From contig CALAUG010000049.1 of assembly GCA_937892155.1 (NCBI GenBank), forward strand, positions 1 to 40,324: 40,324 nt of DNA, written 5' to 3'. Source of the DNA: an uncultured Bacteroidales bacterium (lineage in GTDB: Bacteria > Bacteroidota > Bacteroidia > Bacteroidales > UBA1715). The notes beneath the pieces were generated by a model that ran no database searches, had not been told where the DNA came from, and worked only from the letters and a program-made list of their open reading frames with translations. Positions 7,801-16,442 of the stretch are shown in pieces (positions within the stretch are counted from its first letter, which is position 1; each line of letters begins with the position of its first letter). A program made the position numbers and the translations under genes.

Positions 7801-10800
7801 ATTGTATTGTCCTTACAAACGTGTGGTAGCTCTTCACCTCTCAATGCTACCGTTGGTAAGGAATAAACTGTTACCGTATGTGTAGCGGATGCAGGCTCAA
7901 AATATTTCTCTCCAACACTATTCAATACCACTTTATAAACGGTATTGTCGGTCGGTGCAATTTCAAGAGTTTTATCTGTTCCTATTACAGTTGACAAATC
8001 GGAAGCCTTATACCATTCATATTTGTAAACACCTGTACCTCCAGAAGGTAATGCTTCCAATACAGCTGTATTCCCGAAGCAATATGGATCTGGTTTTTGA
8101 AGAATAGAAACTTTTAACGGCTGACCAATAATCGTGATAGTTACTTCTGCAGTATCTTTACAACCTTTTGCATCGGTAACCTCCAATGTATAAATATTGG
8201 TTTCTAACAATTTTCCCGTAGCATTTTGTACTGTTGGAGAAGACACCAACGAATCTGCAGGACTCCATAGATATGAATATGCTGGCGTACCGCCTGTCGC
8301 TGATCCAAACAATGTAAATTCTTGTCCCCAATCTTCAATTCTATCCTCACCTGCGTTAGCGGTTGGATTCTGCAAGCCATAAATATCTAACTGATCGAAA
8401 CCTTTACATCCATTCTTGTCTGAAATTTCAATACCTATGTTATAGATATCTGTTCCCTTTTGTGTATAAATAGGATTCATTACATTAGTGCTACTCAATT
8501 GCAATGTATCCAAATACCATTTTGTTATATATTCTCCCTGATAAGCATATTTAACCAATGGCTCCAACTCAATACTTGCACCATCACAAAGTTCGATGTC
8601 ATCTCCTAAGGTAATTTCAGGTAATCTGAACGCAGTCATACCAGTTGTAGTTGTAGACTGACAACCAGTTTTATTATCAGTAACCGTCAACGTGATAGTG
8701 TGTGGTACCATTTCCGAGCCAATAGGATTTGATGGAACTATTTGAACTGAGCTACCTGTTGTTGATAACAATGTAGCTGTAGCTTCCCAAGTATATGTTA
8801 CATCAGTTGCTGAAGAATTAGCTTGTAATGTTGTTGTGTCCTCAGCACAAACAGACATATCCTTCGTTGCTATTTCAGCCAATGGATTTGGATTTACAAG
8901 AACTGTTGCTTTTACTTCATCTGACACGCAACCATTACTTGCTGTAACTTTCAAATTAACGTGTTTTTCACCTGGTGTTGAAATATCTAACATTGGAGTA
9001 GCCTCTGTTGAAGTAACATCACCAGACCATTCATACGTGAATGTCGCGTCTGGCACGTCTGTTACCGAAGGGACCGCAGACAACTGAACACCCATATTTG
9101 ATACACATTGATCTGGAACTGGATTAATTGTAACCTGTGGACGAGGTTGTATTGTTACGTTCACAACATCCGAAGTATCCTTACAACCTTCAGCGTCAGT
9201 AAATACCATTTGGAACTGATGAACACCTGTAATGTACGATGCAAATGTTGGATTTGGAATTGTTGCATCAGACAAACCTTCAAGACTATATGCCTGCTGA
9301 GCTATCCATTGGTATGACGCACCATTACTACTTCCTGTTACGACAGAACCACTCAAATTAACAGGTTCTCCCAAACAAGAAACATCAGACTCAGAAGCTG
9401 CTGTAACTACTGGTTTTTGATTTACCAAAACCTCGGCTGTTTTGCTGGCTGTACAACCATTTTGGTCTTCAACGCCAAATGTTACATAATACGTTCCTAC
9501 ATTATCATTTGTATTGATTGTAGCATTTTGTGCAGTTAAAGAAGAAGTTATAATTTCCGTATTTCCAGTCCATGAATATTCATAAGTCGGTTTTCCACCT
9601 GTTACAGTTGGTTGTAATGTTAAGTCAGCTCCTTGACAAACTTCTTCACCCGACAAATCAATAACTGGATTTTCATATACTTCTTGAGTCGCTTTTGCGT
9701 CACGGACATCACCTTCCGTTTTATCTGTTACGGTCACTGAAACGTCTACATTTGAAGCTATACTTGGTATGGTTATCACGGAATCATTTACGGATGTATA
9801 TGATACTGCTGGATCCAAATTCCATACATACGTAAATGGTCCTGTTCCACCCGTTCTTTCTGCTTCTATTGTAACATCAGTTCCAGAACAGACAGGAGTT
9901 AAATTTAACGTAACCTTTACTGGAGCATACACATCAACCAACACCTTAGCTGTTGCTGTACAACCTGTGACTTTATTTTCAACACCAATTGTATAATATG
10001 TTGGTTCATTTAATGCAACTGTTTTTGGCGTCAAAGTATTCGACGACTGCAACAATGAGGCATCCGACCACGTGTATACATAATCAGAAGAAGAAGGTGT
10101 AATTGTTGCCTGCAAATTAGCAGTTTGTCCTTGTTGCAATTTTCCACTTAGATTTTTCAAATCAACAGAAACTTCTGGATTAACCGTTACATTTGCTTTT
10201 TCAGTATTTATACATCCTTCATTCGTTATTGTATAAGAAATCTCATGAGTTCCTACACCAGCAACGGCAGGATCAAAAGAACCCATAGAGACACCTGTAC
10301 CGGCATACGTACCTCCTGTTGGAGTCGCATTCATAACAACAGGATCGCCATCTGCACAAACAGAGAAATCTTCAAATACAATATCATCTACTGGAGTAAG
10401 ATTAACCGTTAACTTAGCAAATGATGCACACTTGTTACTATAGTATACCTTAGCATAAAATGTCGTACCATCTGTTACTGGTACTGAACTTGTAGATCCC
10501 ATCAATTTTGTGTATTGACTATCAGAATACCATTGAACAGTGGCATCCACGTCTGTTGTAATTTTCGAAATGTTTTCATCCAAATCAACAACACCTTGAT
10601 CGCCTCCCATTTGTGGAATTTCGCAAACCGTAACCTCACCATCCATTACTTCAGGTATTGGGTATACGTTCAATAAAAGTTCTCCTGGTATATCCTCACA
10701 TTCATCTTGGATATAGGCATAAAAAATATTTTCACCCGCTGGAACATCAACAAATTCCGGATCCTCTATTTTTTTCGTCTTTTGATAATCAAAATACCAA

Positions 10801-13700
10801 TCGCGGTTTGCTACCAATGCGCCACCAACGTTATAATTAAAATTCTGTAAATTGAATTCCTTTAATGTTGCACCTTCTGTCGCACATGTATCACCCAAAT
10901 CAACTGTTCTTTTCTTGATACCGGAGTTCTTTACATGCAAAAATACCATAGACGTATCAGAACGAGTAATTTCAAAATTATTTTTAACAATTGCATATAT
11001 CGTATCCACGTCTGTAATTGTATAATTTCTTGCGTCTGGTCCAAGAATTGTCTCTTTGTACTCTTTCGAAGAATATTTTAAATTATCTAAATAATAACCA
11101 TAGCCAGTAACCCATCCATTGAAATATCCACGAATACGAATCGTTTTTATTGGGGCGTACATATCTTCATAATTTGAGAAATCAAAAGAAACATGTTCCC
11201 AATCGCATACTGGTGCCGACGACATACCTTGGTAGTATGTTGGGAATGAAGCAACACTGGTTGTGATGCAATTATCATTTTGGTCCACCAACTCTAGATA
11301 AATCGTATGCGAACCAGAAGACCATTGCGTTGAAGCGCCATCATACTTAACGTCAAATTCAAGCGTTGAACTATTTTCAATTTTAATAGGTTTACTACTC
11401 AAATCGATAGACAACCATGATGAATTTTGTGCATCACTACCAGAAAGACCTGGAAGCGTGTACCATTGCTGGTTATTTTTCACAAGGTGACCAACAGTTC
11501 TTGTTTCCTCATGCGTAATTGGCACTTCTACTTCCTCCTCAACTTCAACCTCTTTTTCCACTTCTATTTCTTCACCAGTATCGGGGTCAATTTCCGTTAC
11601 TATCTGAGTTTCTGTATGTGTCTGAATCTCTGTTTTGTAACCATCAAGTATTGTCTCTGTTAATGTTGTTGTGGAAAATGAACCGTTTACGGCCGACATC
11701 GAAGAAGAAATTGGTCTTACTTTATCATAATCGTCCCAGACAACGTTAGCTGCTGCAACAAGTTTGTCAAAATGGTCAACATAAAAACCTGTCAACAAGC
11801 CCTTTTTACCAACAATTGTATCATTTAAATTGAATAAATTGTAATACTGACTCATATTGTTCTCTGGTGATAATCCAGGAGTATAACAAACCGTATCATC
11901 AATATCATTTAAATCAACTGGTTCAACTATTTTTATCAACACGCTTTTTTCAACATCACCATAACAGTCCGTTGTAATTGTTGCGACATATTTATATACG
12001 CCTATCGCATCTATACGCACATATGGATTCTCTGCATCTGTATCATTCAAATAATATGGAGCATCCATTAACTGCCAGTCATATCCATCCCACATATACC
12101 CTTTCCAAGAGAATTCATAACCACCATCGGCCAACAAACTGACTTTCGTATTTCTCGTTACCGTTATACTCGTATCGTTGTTACTTACGATGACAGCTGT
12201 TGGATAGTTATCACTAAAGCGTGAGAAATATCCATACATAGAACCCATCAAACGATATCCTTGTCCATCACCCCAGTCATGCGCAGTAGAGTTCATCATA
12301 CCCATATGGAATAACGAGGTTGGATTTTGCAAGAAATATGCGCCTTCCGGCATATCACTTTGATTGAAATAGATACGTGCAACCTTCCATTCGGTACCAT
12401 CAATTGCTTGAAAGTCGGCATTATTAATAACCGAATTTGACACACCATTTAACAAGAAATCTTTTTCTCCATCACCTTTTACCATCAAGTTCATATAAAA
12501 CTCTTGGTCATTTTGAGACCCATACGTTCTCACAAAACCCATTTTATGAGAACCAGTACATAATTCAACAGAAGGCAACAAAGCACCTGCAACCTCACAA
12601 TGATAACCAGATACGTGGAACGCATATACTGGTTTTGATGCCTTTATGAAAGTATAAATTGAATTAGGATCTGTCAATTCTATAGAAACAGACTGACCTT
12701 TTTTCAACGTAGAACCGTATTGTGCGCCATCAACAGTAAGTGTTGTATTATCCTGAGTAGCTGTAATCGTTACCAGTTCATAGAAATTATTACCTGTACT
12801 TTTTGATGCAGAGTAACCCTGACCTTGTACAACCAAATAATCTGTACCCGTAACATCCACTGGTGTCAACTGGTCACCAACGTAATCTTCACAATCTCCA
12901 GAATTCGTATAATAATCTGGATAAACAGAGTCTTCACCAATTGTTACGGCAATCGGCTTTGTCGACTTAATGTGAGTGCCCGACATTCTTGAACTAGCAT
13001 CTTGACCGGTGGCACGAACGACATAAGTTTGTCCTCTATCCAATGTTACCGATTTCGTTGTTCCTGCAGAAATACCAACGCAGTTGGTAGTTGGAGTAAC
13101 ATTTATTACCGTATGATCTTGCGTTGCAACAATTACTATATACGAATATGCACCATCCCCGGAAATCCCATTGTCTGGCACACCTTCTCCATTGTGATAT
13201 GGGTCATTAGACATCTTATTTTGGAACGGAGTATAAAATTCTTTACCCAAAGCATTTTGTCCTTTCAAAGAGAAAATATCGGTATTCAAAACTGAAGCAA
13301 TCTCATAATAAGCAGTTATCACCGCATTTGAACGAATATACAAACCTTTATCCTCTACGATATCGCCAGACTTAGAGCATTGAATATCAGAAATATACGG
13401 GGTCAAATCTATGGATTCTGTACTATTAGCAGGAATACTCACATTGGCAATAGTCAAACCCAATGCTGGCAATGAAACCGTGACATCTGCATCTGCATCC
13501 TGCGTGGCTATACGCAAATAGATTGGGCGACCACCAACCTTGTATGGATACGACTGCGGCCAATACGGAGCATGGTCGGTATTTCCATACGGAGCGGCGA
13601 ACCAAAATTCATAATCAACCTGAGAAAATGCAAACAACGACATCGCAGAAATGCAAACAACTGTTGCAAACAAACGTTTTATACTACCTTTTGTGTACAT
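4887..13700 (-). CDS. Giant T9SS type B surface adhesin with IgGFc-binding-like N-terminus and ~20 Ig/PKD-like repeats
   Basis: A 2937-residue secreted protein. A signal peptide (to about FSQ, residue 27) precedes an IgGFc-binding-type N-terminal region, residues ~30-500, recognised by segments such as YSYIVIVATQDHTVINVT and SGTHIKSTKPIAVTIGED. Residues ~705-727 are a Glu/Val-alternating stretch, followed by a beta-sandwich-like segment (~745-880, with YGYYLDNLKYSS). From ~990 to ~2740 there are about twenty Ig-like/PKD-like repeats of 80-90 residues, many with a Cys pair and a YxWxG-type core. A classical PKD module (FFWDFIGDG) precedes the C-terminal sorting domain (~2840-2937; PNAFTPD, LRVYNRWG, GDVTIIR), the CHU_C/gliding-motility type that directs export through T9SS. 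No PorP/SprF-like partner gene is adjacent. A role in adhesion is inferred. Confidence 0.93.
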   Translation of the reverse strand: MYTKGSIKRLFATVVCISAMSLFAFSQVDYEFWFAAPYGNTDHAPYWPQSYPYKVGGRPIYLRIATQDADADVTVSLPALGLTIANVSIPANSTESIDLTPYISDIQCSKSGDIVEDKGLYIRSNAVITAYYEIASVLNTDIFSLKGQNALGKEFYTPFQNKMSNDPYHNGEGVPDNGISGDGAYSYIVIVATQDHTVINVTPTTNCVGISAGTTKSVTLDRGQTYVVRATGQDASSRMSGTHIKSTKPIAVTIGEDSVYPDYYTNSGDCEDYVGDQLTPVDVTGTDYLVVQGQGYSASKSTGNNFYELVTITATQDNTTLTVDGAQYGSTLKKGQSVSIELTDPNSIYTFIKASKPVYAFHVSGYHCEVAGALLPSVELCTGSHKMGFVRTYGSQNDQEFYMNLMVKGDGEKDFLLNGVSNSVINNADFQAIDGTEWKVARIYFNQSDMPEGAYFLQNPTSLFHMGMMNSTAHDWGDGQGYRLMGSMYGYFSRFSDNYPTAVIVSNNDTSITVTRNTKVSLLADGGYEFSWKGYMWDGYDWQLMDAPYYLNDTDAENPYVRIDAIGVYKYVATITTDCYGDVEKSVLIKIVEPVDLNDIDDTVCYTPGLSPENNMSQYYNLFNLNDTIVGKKGLLTGFYVDHFDKLVAAANVVWDDYDKVRPISSSMSAVNGSFSTTTLTETILDGYKTEIQTHTETQIVTEIDPDTGEEIEVEKEVEVEEEVEVPITHEETRTVGHLVKNNQQWYTLPGLSGSDAQNSSWLSIDLSSKPIKIENSSTLEFDVKYDGASTQWSSGSHTIYLELVDQNDNCITTSVASFPTYYQGMSSAPVCDWEHVSFDFSNYEDMYAPIKTIRIRGYFNGWVTGYGYYLDNLKYSSKEYKETILGPDARNYTITDVDTIYAIVKNNFEITRSDTSMVFLHVKNSGIKKRTVDLGDTCATEGATLKEFNLQNFNYNVGGALVANRDWYFDYQKTKKIEDPEFVDVPAGENIFYAYIQDECEDIPGELLLNVYPIPEVMDGEVTVCEIPQMGGDQGVVDLDENISKITTDVDATVQWYSDSQYTKLMGSTSSVPVTDGTTFYAKVYYSNKCASFAKLTVNLTPVDDIVFEDFSVCADGDPVVMNATPTGGTYAGTGVSMGSFDPAVAGVGTHEISYTITNEGCINTEKANVTVNPEVSVDLKNLSGKLQQGQTANLQATITPSSSDYVYTWSDASLLQSSNTLTPKTVALNEPTYYTIGVENKVTGCTATAKVLVDVYAPVKVTLNLTPVCSGTDVTIEAERTGGTGPFTYVWNLDPAVSYTSVNDSVITIPSIASNVDVSVTVTDKTEGDVRDAKATQEVYENPVIDLSGEEVCQGADLTLQPTVTGGKPTYEYSWTGNTEIITSSLTAQNATINTNDNVGTYYVTFGVEDQNGCTASKTAEVLVNQKPVVTAASESDVSCLGEPVNLSGSVVTGSSNGASYQWIAQQAYSLEGLSDATIPNPTFASYITGVHQFQMVFTDAEGCKDTSDVVNVTIQPRPQVTINPVPDQCVSNMGVQLSAVPSVTDVPDATFTYEWSGDVTSTEATPMLDISTPGEKHVNLKVTASNGCVSDEVKATVLVNPNPLAEIATKDMSVCAEDTTTLQANSSATDVTYTWEATATLLSTTGSSVQIVPSNPIGSEMVPHTITLTVTDNKTGCQSTTTTGMTAFRLPEITLGDDIELCDGASIELEPLVKYAYQGEYITKWYLDTLQLSSTNVMNPIYTQKGTDIYNIGIEISDKNGCKGFDQLDIYGLQNPTANAGEDRIEDWGQEFTLFGSATGGTPAYSYLWSPADSLVSSPTVQNATGKLLETNIYTLEVTDAKGCKDTAEVTITIIGQPLKVSILQKPDPYCFGNTAVLEALPSGGTGVYKYEWYKASDLSTVIGTDKTLEIAPTDNTVYKVVLNSVGEKYFEPASATHTVTVYSLPTVALRGEELPHVCKDNTITLVPAVSGVEPFSYQWMDGSPIVVKTETYMFSNSQAVGNKEMKLIVTDAMGCSDSLSFNVYVDELPSVTVDPVTECVHVETEIEAKVSNGAAPYTYVWTGLDGATSNGSIEKYTATESGTYITNVMVVDANGCSSEAEAIITIKPESDLSLDPTYSVCASADLTLDINPNNIPGTYVMHWVGGDKNRIVDSTIVTRSLFRSENEGNYTLYYTIADEYNCPKENSVDVTVYPAVKLADIDDLYVCAGADLPITAEIATGNPTNYSWLGNVSPKDAKTTTFSYNKEGDYEVTVIAGDQHCSDTKVFNVAVQPNPEVEIIGAPIKVVDYTASVALTSQLTKYTTSPFTHSWSDAANIASATDVSVITTKPIMSTTDFVYTLTDKYGCTASANITLQTEVIIPKITRLCDGTEYSVSENELVDADVVCLVDDALELCIGESAYLIPQFVSGRPDGLHYAWRDDDNNYLGEAINLLIKPTKDLTVYTLTVSNDAGFSTDVTFTVLAHPNPTASITVSPEYNGLYYTNGYLVIDGNPSSAEYGVDFVSHQWTAEGGVELKNPTSQKANIYSSEERNPVTLTYAVVDQNGCKAETTREISIVNQKMPVIVGNDVCVNSSAVYSLDIDYPSGSIYVWSVEGGTILGDANASSVEVLWNQTENTNLTVSVYPSNDRPIEGISRNVIVTPYPDVAINGQIHVCVGESATYQAVNNIPSMNLIYAWSVLEGNGDITDITHPISDMATITWDKEGEDSVILQASHNACPVYDTLAVYIHPTPMANFTYYASEEVYFMEEDTLRHTDSIFVDKEVTFTNLTKKNDNFDFFWDFIGDGVYTENAYNTVYEYDEVGDFTVSLMVVENTWGCKNVVAKPLKVVPNPNCGMTFPNAFTPDLSDNNTFYPVFKTGVLESGYELRVYNRWGTLLWSTTDLAEKWDGSYKGAISKQDVYVYHCKAVCEDVDPSTGEHRVLNVKGDVTIIR

Positions 13701-13810
13701 ATTTTTGTATATATAATAGTCAACTAATACAAGACACGCCCTTCCTTGGAAAGGTTACATCTAATTCGCCAAAATAACGAATTTTTACAACAAAAAACAA
13801 GTAAGAATAT

Positions 13811-15592
13811 CTAATCTTCGGAAAAAAATGCTGACATTTTCCGATACTCCAAAAATATACGAGCACGAGACACGCATCCGATATATTTCCCATTGTCCAT
13901 AACAGGGAAATTATAATGACCACTTTTCTGAATGGTTTTCACGACATACTCCATATCATCATGAGGTGAAAAGAAAAATTCCGGCACATACATCAACGTA
14001 CGTACATCAACCGTATCGTATAATTCAGGGCAAAATATTTTATCTCTGATGTCATCCAACTTAATCATTCCATACATAATACCATCCTCTCCCACGACTG
14101 GATAAATGTTCCTTTTCGAATGTTTTATCACTTCCACCAAATCTCTTAATGTTGCGTCAGGATCGACCGTAACAACATCTTTCTCTATTAATTTATTAAT
14201 ATCCAACAATGTCAACACAGATTTATCTTTATCGTGGGTTAACAATTCTCGTTTTTGAGCCAAGACATATGTATAAACTGAAGTGTCCTCAAAAATTCGC
14301 ACCGTTGCATACGAAATTGCAGACACGAGCATCAACGGGACAAACAAACCATAACCACTTGTAATATCCGCAATTAAAAAGATTCCCGTCAATGGAGCAT
14401 GCAAAACTCCTGCTATCATTCCGCACATTCCAAGCAATACAAACACCGATTCTGGAACACGAATATTAAAAGAAGAAAACAAAAACGAAAAGAACAAACC
14501 AATCAATGCGCCAATAAACAACGATGGAGCAAAAATACCACCAACACCGCCAGCGCCGAATGTCAAAGAGACTGCGAACACTTTTATCAAAATCAGCGAG
14601 ACAAACAGCATACAAACTATCATAAATTGGTTCTGATAGCCCGCAAATGGTGTATTATGAAACAAAAAAGAATAATCTCCTCTAAAAGACATGTTTATTT
14701 CTCTAAAACCTTCACCATAGAGCGAAGGGAAGAAAAACAAAAGTACACCCAAACACAAACCGCCAATCACAAGCCTGTTTCGTTTACTTTTGATTTTGGA
14801 AAACGTCTTATTCATCAAAACATACATTCGCTTAAAATACACGGAAATCAGACCAGTTATAATTCCTAACACCACAAAAGACGGAACATCCTGAAATCTA
14901 TAGTCACGATTAAACATATCCACAGAATGGAACAAAACATCCTGCTCCAAAAAGAAATAGGACGATAGTGTTGCGACTGAAGATGTAAGCATAAGCGGAA
15001 CGATAGAAGACATCGAAAAATTCGCATAAATTACCTCTAGTACAAAGATTACGGCTGCAATAGGTGCATTGAATATCGCCGCCATTACACCAGCAGCGCC
15101 GCAACCAATCAAAACGACACATTGTTTATAATTCAAACGAAAGATACGTGCAAAATTAGAACCATAAGCCGCTCCCGTAACAATACTTGGTCCCTCCAAT
15201 CCAACTGAGCCACCAAAACCCACTGTCAGAGCACTTTCAATCATTGATGAAAACATATTATGAGGTTCTATAACACCTTTTTTCCGAGAAATTGCATATA
15301 ACACTCCCGGAACACCTATATTCGCATCCGATTTGATGACAAATTTAACAACTAGTAAAGTCAGAGTAATACCTATCATTGGCAAGAAAAAATACAAGAA
15401 ATTCTCTCCTGTTGCAGGTGCAGCCAAATGCAATAAATACTGAATTCCGTGTACCATTGATTTTAAGACGACAGCAGCCAAACCAGAAACAAAGCCAAGA
15501 ACCACACTTAGCACATATAAAAACTGCTTGTCGGAAATTTGTGTTAATCTCCAACGATATAATTTGCGTATTAATTTCTTTCTCGTTAACAT
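13811..15592 (-). CDS. ClC-family chloride channel/transporter with C-terminal CBS pair
   Basis: 593 residues. The membrane core (~20-430) has the ClC signatures: GVPGVLYAI at the first anion-site loop, GGSVGLEGPS with the gating glutamate, AAIFNAPIAAVIFVLEVIY, and GAGGVGGIFAPSLFIG. Two CBS domains follow (~455-590), probably regulatory. In coupled H+/Cl- exchangers such as the E. coli protein, the internal proton glutamate is the second E of an EE pair; here the aligned pair is E-V, the state found in several true channels. That suggests weakly coupled or uncoupled chloride flow, an inference from alignment by eye. The start ATG at 15592 is only 7 bases from a TATTTTTG promoter element, so the mRNA may be almost leaderless. 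Confidence 0.93.
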   Translation of the reverse strand: MLTRKKLIRKLYRWRLTQISDKQFLYVLSVVLGFVSGLAAVVLKSMVHGIQYLLHLAAPATGENFLYFFLPMIGITLTLLVVKFVIKSDANIGVPGVLYAISRKKGVIEPHNMFSSMIESALTVGFGGSVGLEGPSIVTGAAYGSNFARIFRLNYKQCVVLIGCGAAGVMAAIFNAPIAAVIFVLEVIYANFSMSSIVPLMLTSSVATLSSYFFLEQDVLFHSVDMFNRDYRFQDVPSFVVLGIITGLISVYFKRMYVLMNKTFSKIKSKRNRLVIGGLCLGVLLFFFPSLYGEGFREINMSFRGDYSFLFHNTPFAGYQNQFMIVCMLFVSLILIKVFAVSLTFGAGGVGGIFAPSLFIGALIGLFFSFLFSSFNIRVPESVFVLLGMCGMIAGVLHAPLTGIFLIADITSGYGLFVPLMLVSAISYATVRIFEDTSVYTYVLAQKRELLTHDKDKSVLTLLDINKLIEKDVVTVDPDATLRDLVEVIKHSKRNIYPVVGEDGIMYGMIKLDDIRDKIFCPELYDTVDVRTLMYVPEFFFSPHDDMEYVVKTIQKSGHYNFPVMDNGKYIGCVSRARIFLEYRKMSAFFSED

Positions 15593-15599
15593 AACAGCG

Positions 15600-15607
15600 C
15601 AAAAATA
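15600..15607 (-). promoter_or_regulatory. Bacteroidota -7 promoter element of the ClC gene
   Basis: TATTTTTG on the minus strand; only 7 bases separate it from the ATG at 15592, predicting a very short or absent leader. Confidence 0.55.
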
Positions 15608-15670
15608 ATTTTTTTACACATACTAAATAGAGTTCACCCACGTTTTATTGTTCATAAAAACGATTTGCCT

Positions 15671-15826
15671 ATGGATAAAATCTATTCTAAACCTTTTGCA
15701 CACAAACTTTCAGATAACAAACAACAACGTCGCGTTAATAATGTGGCAACGTTAAAGGATTATTGTCATTCCACGGTTTATGTCAAATCATTACTATTGG
15801 GAGATGTCAAAATTTTCCTAAATTAG
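15671..15826 (+). CDS. Doubtful 51-residue ORF between clc and plsY
   Basis: The only open frame in this 236-base gap: it starts MDKIYSKPFAHKL and ends LLLGDVKIFLN. It lies opposite to both flanking genes. There is no clear promoter element, Shine-Dalgarno site, signal peptide or recognisable family. It may be chance; the gap otherwise shows only the ClC promoter. Confidence 0.18.
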   Translation: MDKIYSKPFAHKLSDNKQQRRVNNVATLKDYCHSTVYVKSLLLGDVKIFLN

Positions 15827-15828
15827 TA

Positions 15829-16440
15829 TTAAAAAATTTTTGATTCCTCGCCGTTTCGCAAACGAGCAATGTTTTTACGATGTGTCACCAGTATCACAAC
15901 GGCTATGACTATTGCAAATATTTTTAAAAGAATAGAATAATTTCCTACAAAAAACACAAAGAATGGATAAGAACATCCAGCAGACATTGACGACAAAGAA
16001 ACATAATGACTAATAAGCAAAACTATCACAAAAACAACCAATGCGAACAAAACAGCTTGGGGAGTCACCGCCAAAGCAACTCCTAACAAAGAAGCAACTC
16101 CCTTCCCGCCTTTGAAGCCTACATATATTGGGAAAATATGTCCCAAAACTGCAACCAGTCCGAAGAGTAGCGGTATTACGCAAGACCAACTCGCCAAACT
16201 ATAAGTACTTAACCAACTACCTAATAAAACTGCAACAAACGCTTTCAAGACATCAATTAGAAAAACAGGAATCGCAGCTTTTACACCTAATACACGGAAT
16301 GTATTTGTTGTTCCGGCATTACCACTCCCATGTTCACGAACATCAATGCCATAAAAGACTTTTCCAATCCACACAGACGATGGAATCGAACCGAGCAAAT
16401 ACGAAACGATTGTCCCAAGTATTACAAAGAAGTAAAACAT
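15829..16440 (-). CDS. plsY: Glycerol-3-phosphate acyltransferase PlsY
   Basis: 203-residue integral membrane enzyme that transfers the acyl group from acyl-phosphate to glycerol-3-phosphate, the first step of phospholipid synthesis. All three PlsY motifs are visible: GSIPSSVWIGK near residue 17 together with REHGSGNAGTTN near 36, GHIFPIYVGFKGGKGVA near 101-117, and THRKNIARLRNGEESK at the C-terminus. Length is normal. The ATG is 2 bases after the stop of the upstream CAP-domain gene, so the two form one transcription unit read from a promoter near 18905. No terminator is obvious after it. Confidence 0.97.
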   Translation of the reverse strand: MFYFFVILGTIVSYLLGSIPSSVWIGKVFYGIDVREHGSGNAGTTNTFRVLGVKAAIPVFLIDVLKAFVAVLLGSWLSTYSLASWSCVIPLLFGLVAVLGHIFPIYVGFKGGKGVASLLGVALAVTPQAVLFALVVFVIVLLISHYVSLSSMSAGCSYPFFVFFVGNYSILLKIFAIVIAVVILVTHRKNIARLRNGEESKIF

Positions 16441-16442
16441 CG

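Noticed and set aside
4887..10730. Possible DNA repeat array or CRISPR in the giant gene
   Set aside because: The repeats are diverged protein domains of 80-90 residues; no short identical direct repeats with spacers were seen.
14399..14869. 156-codon plus-strand frame rich in Lys, Gln and His opposite the ClC gene
   Set aside because: Antisense to a strongly supported gene; composition is that of a complementary frame and no promoter or start signal is present.
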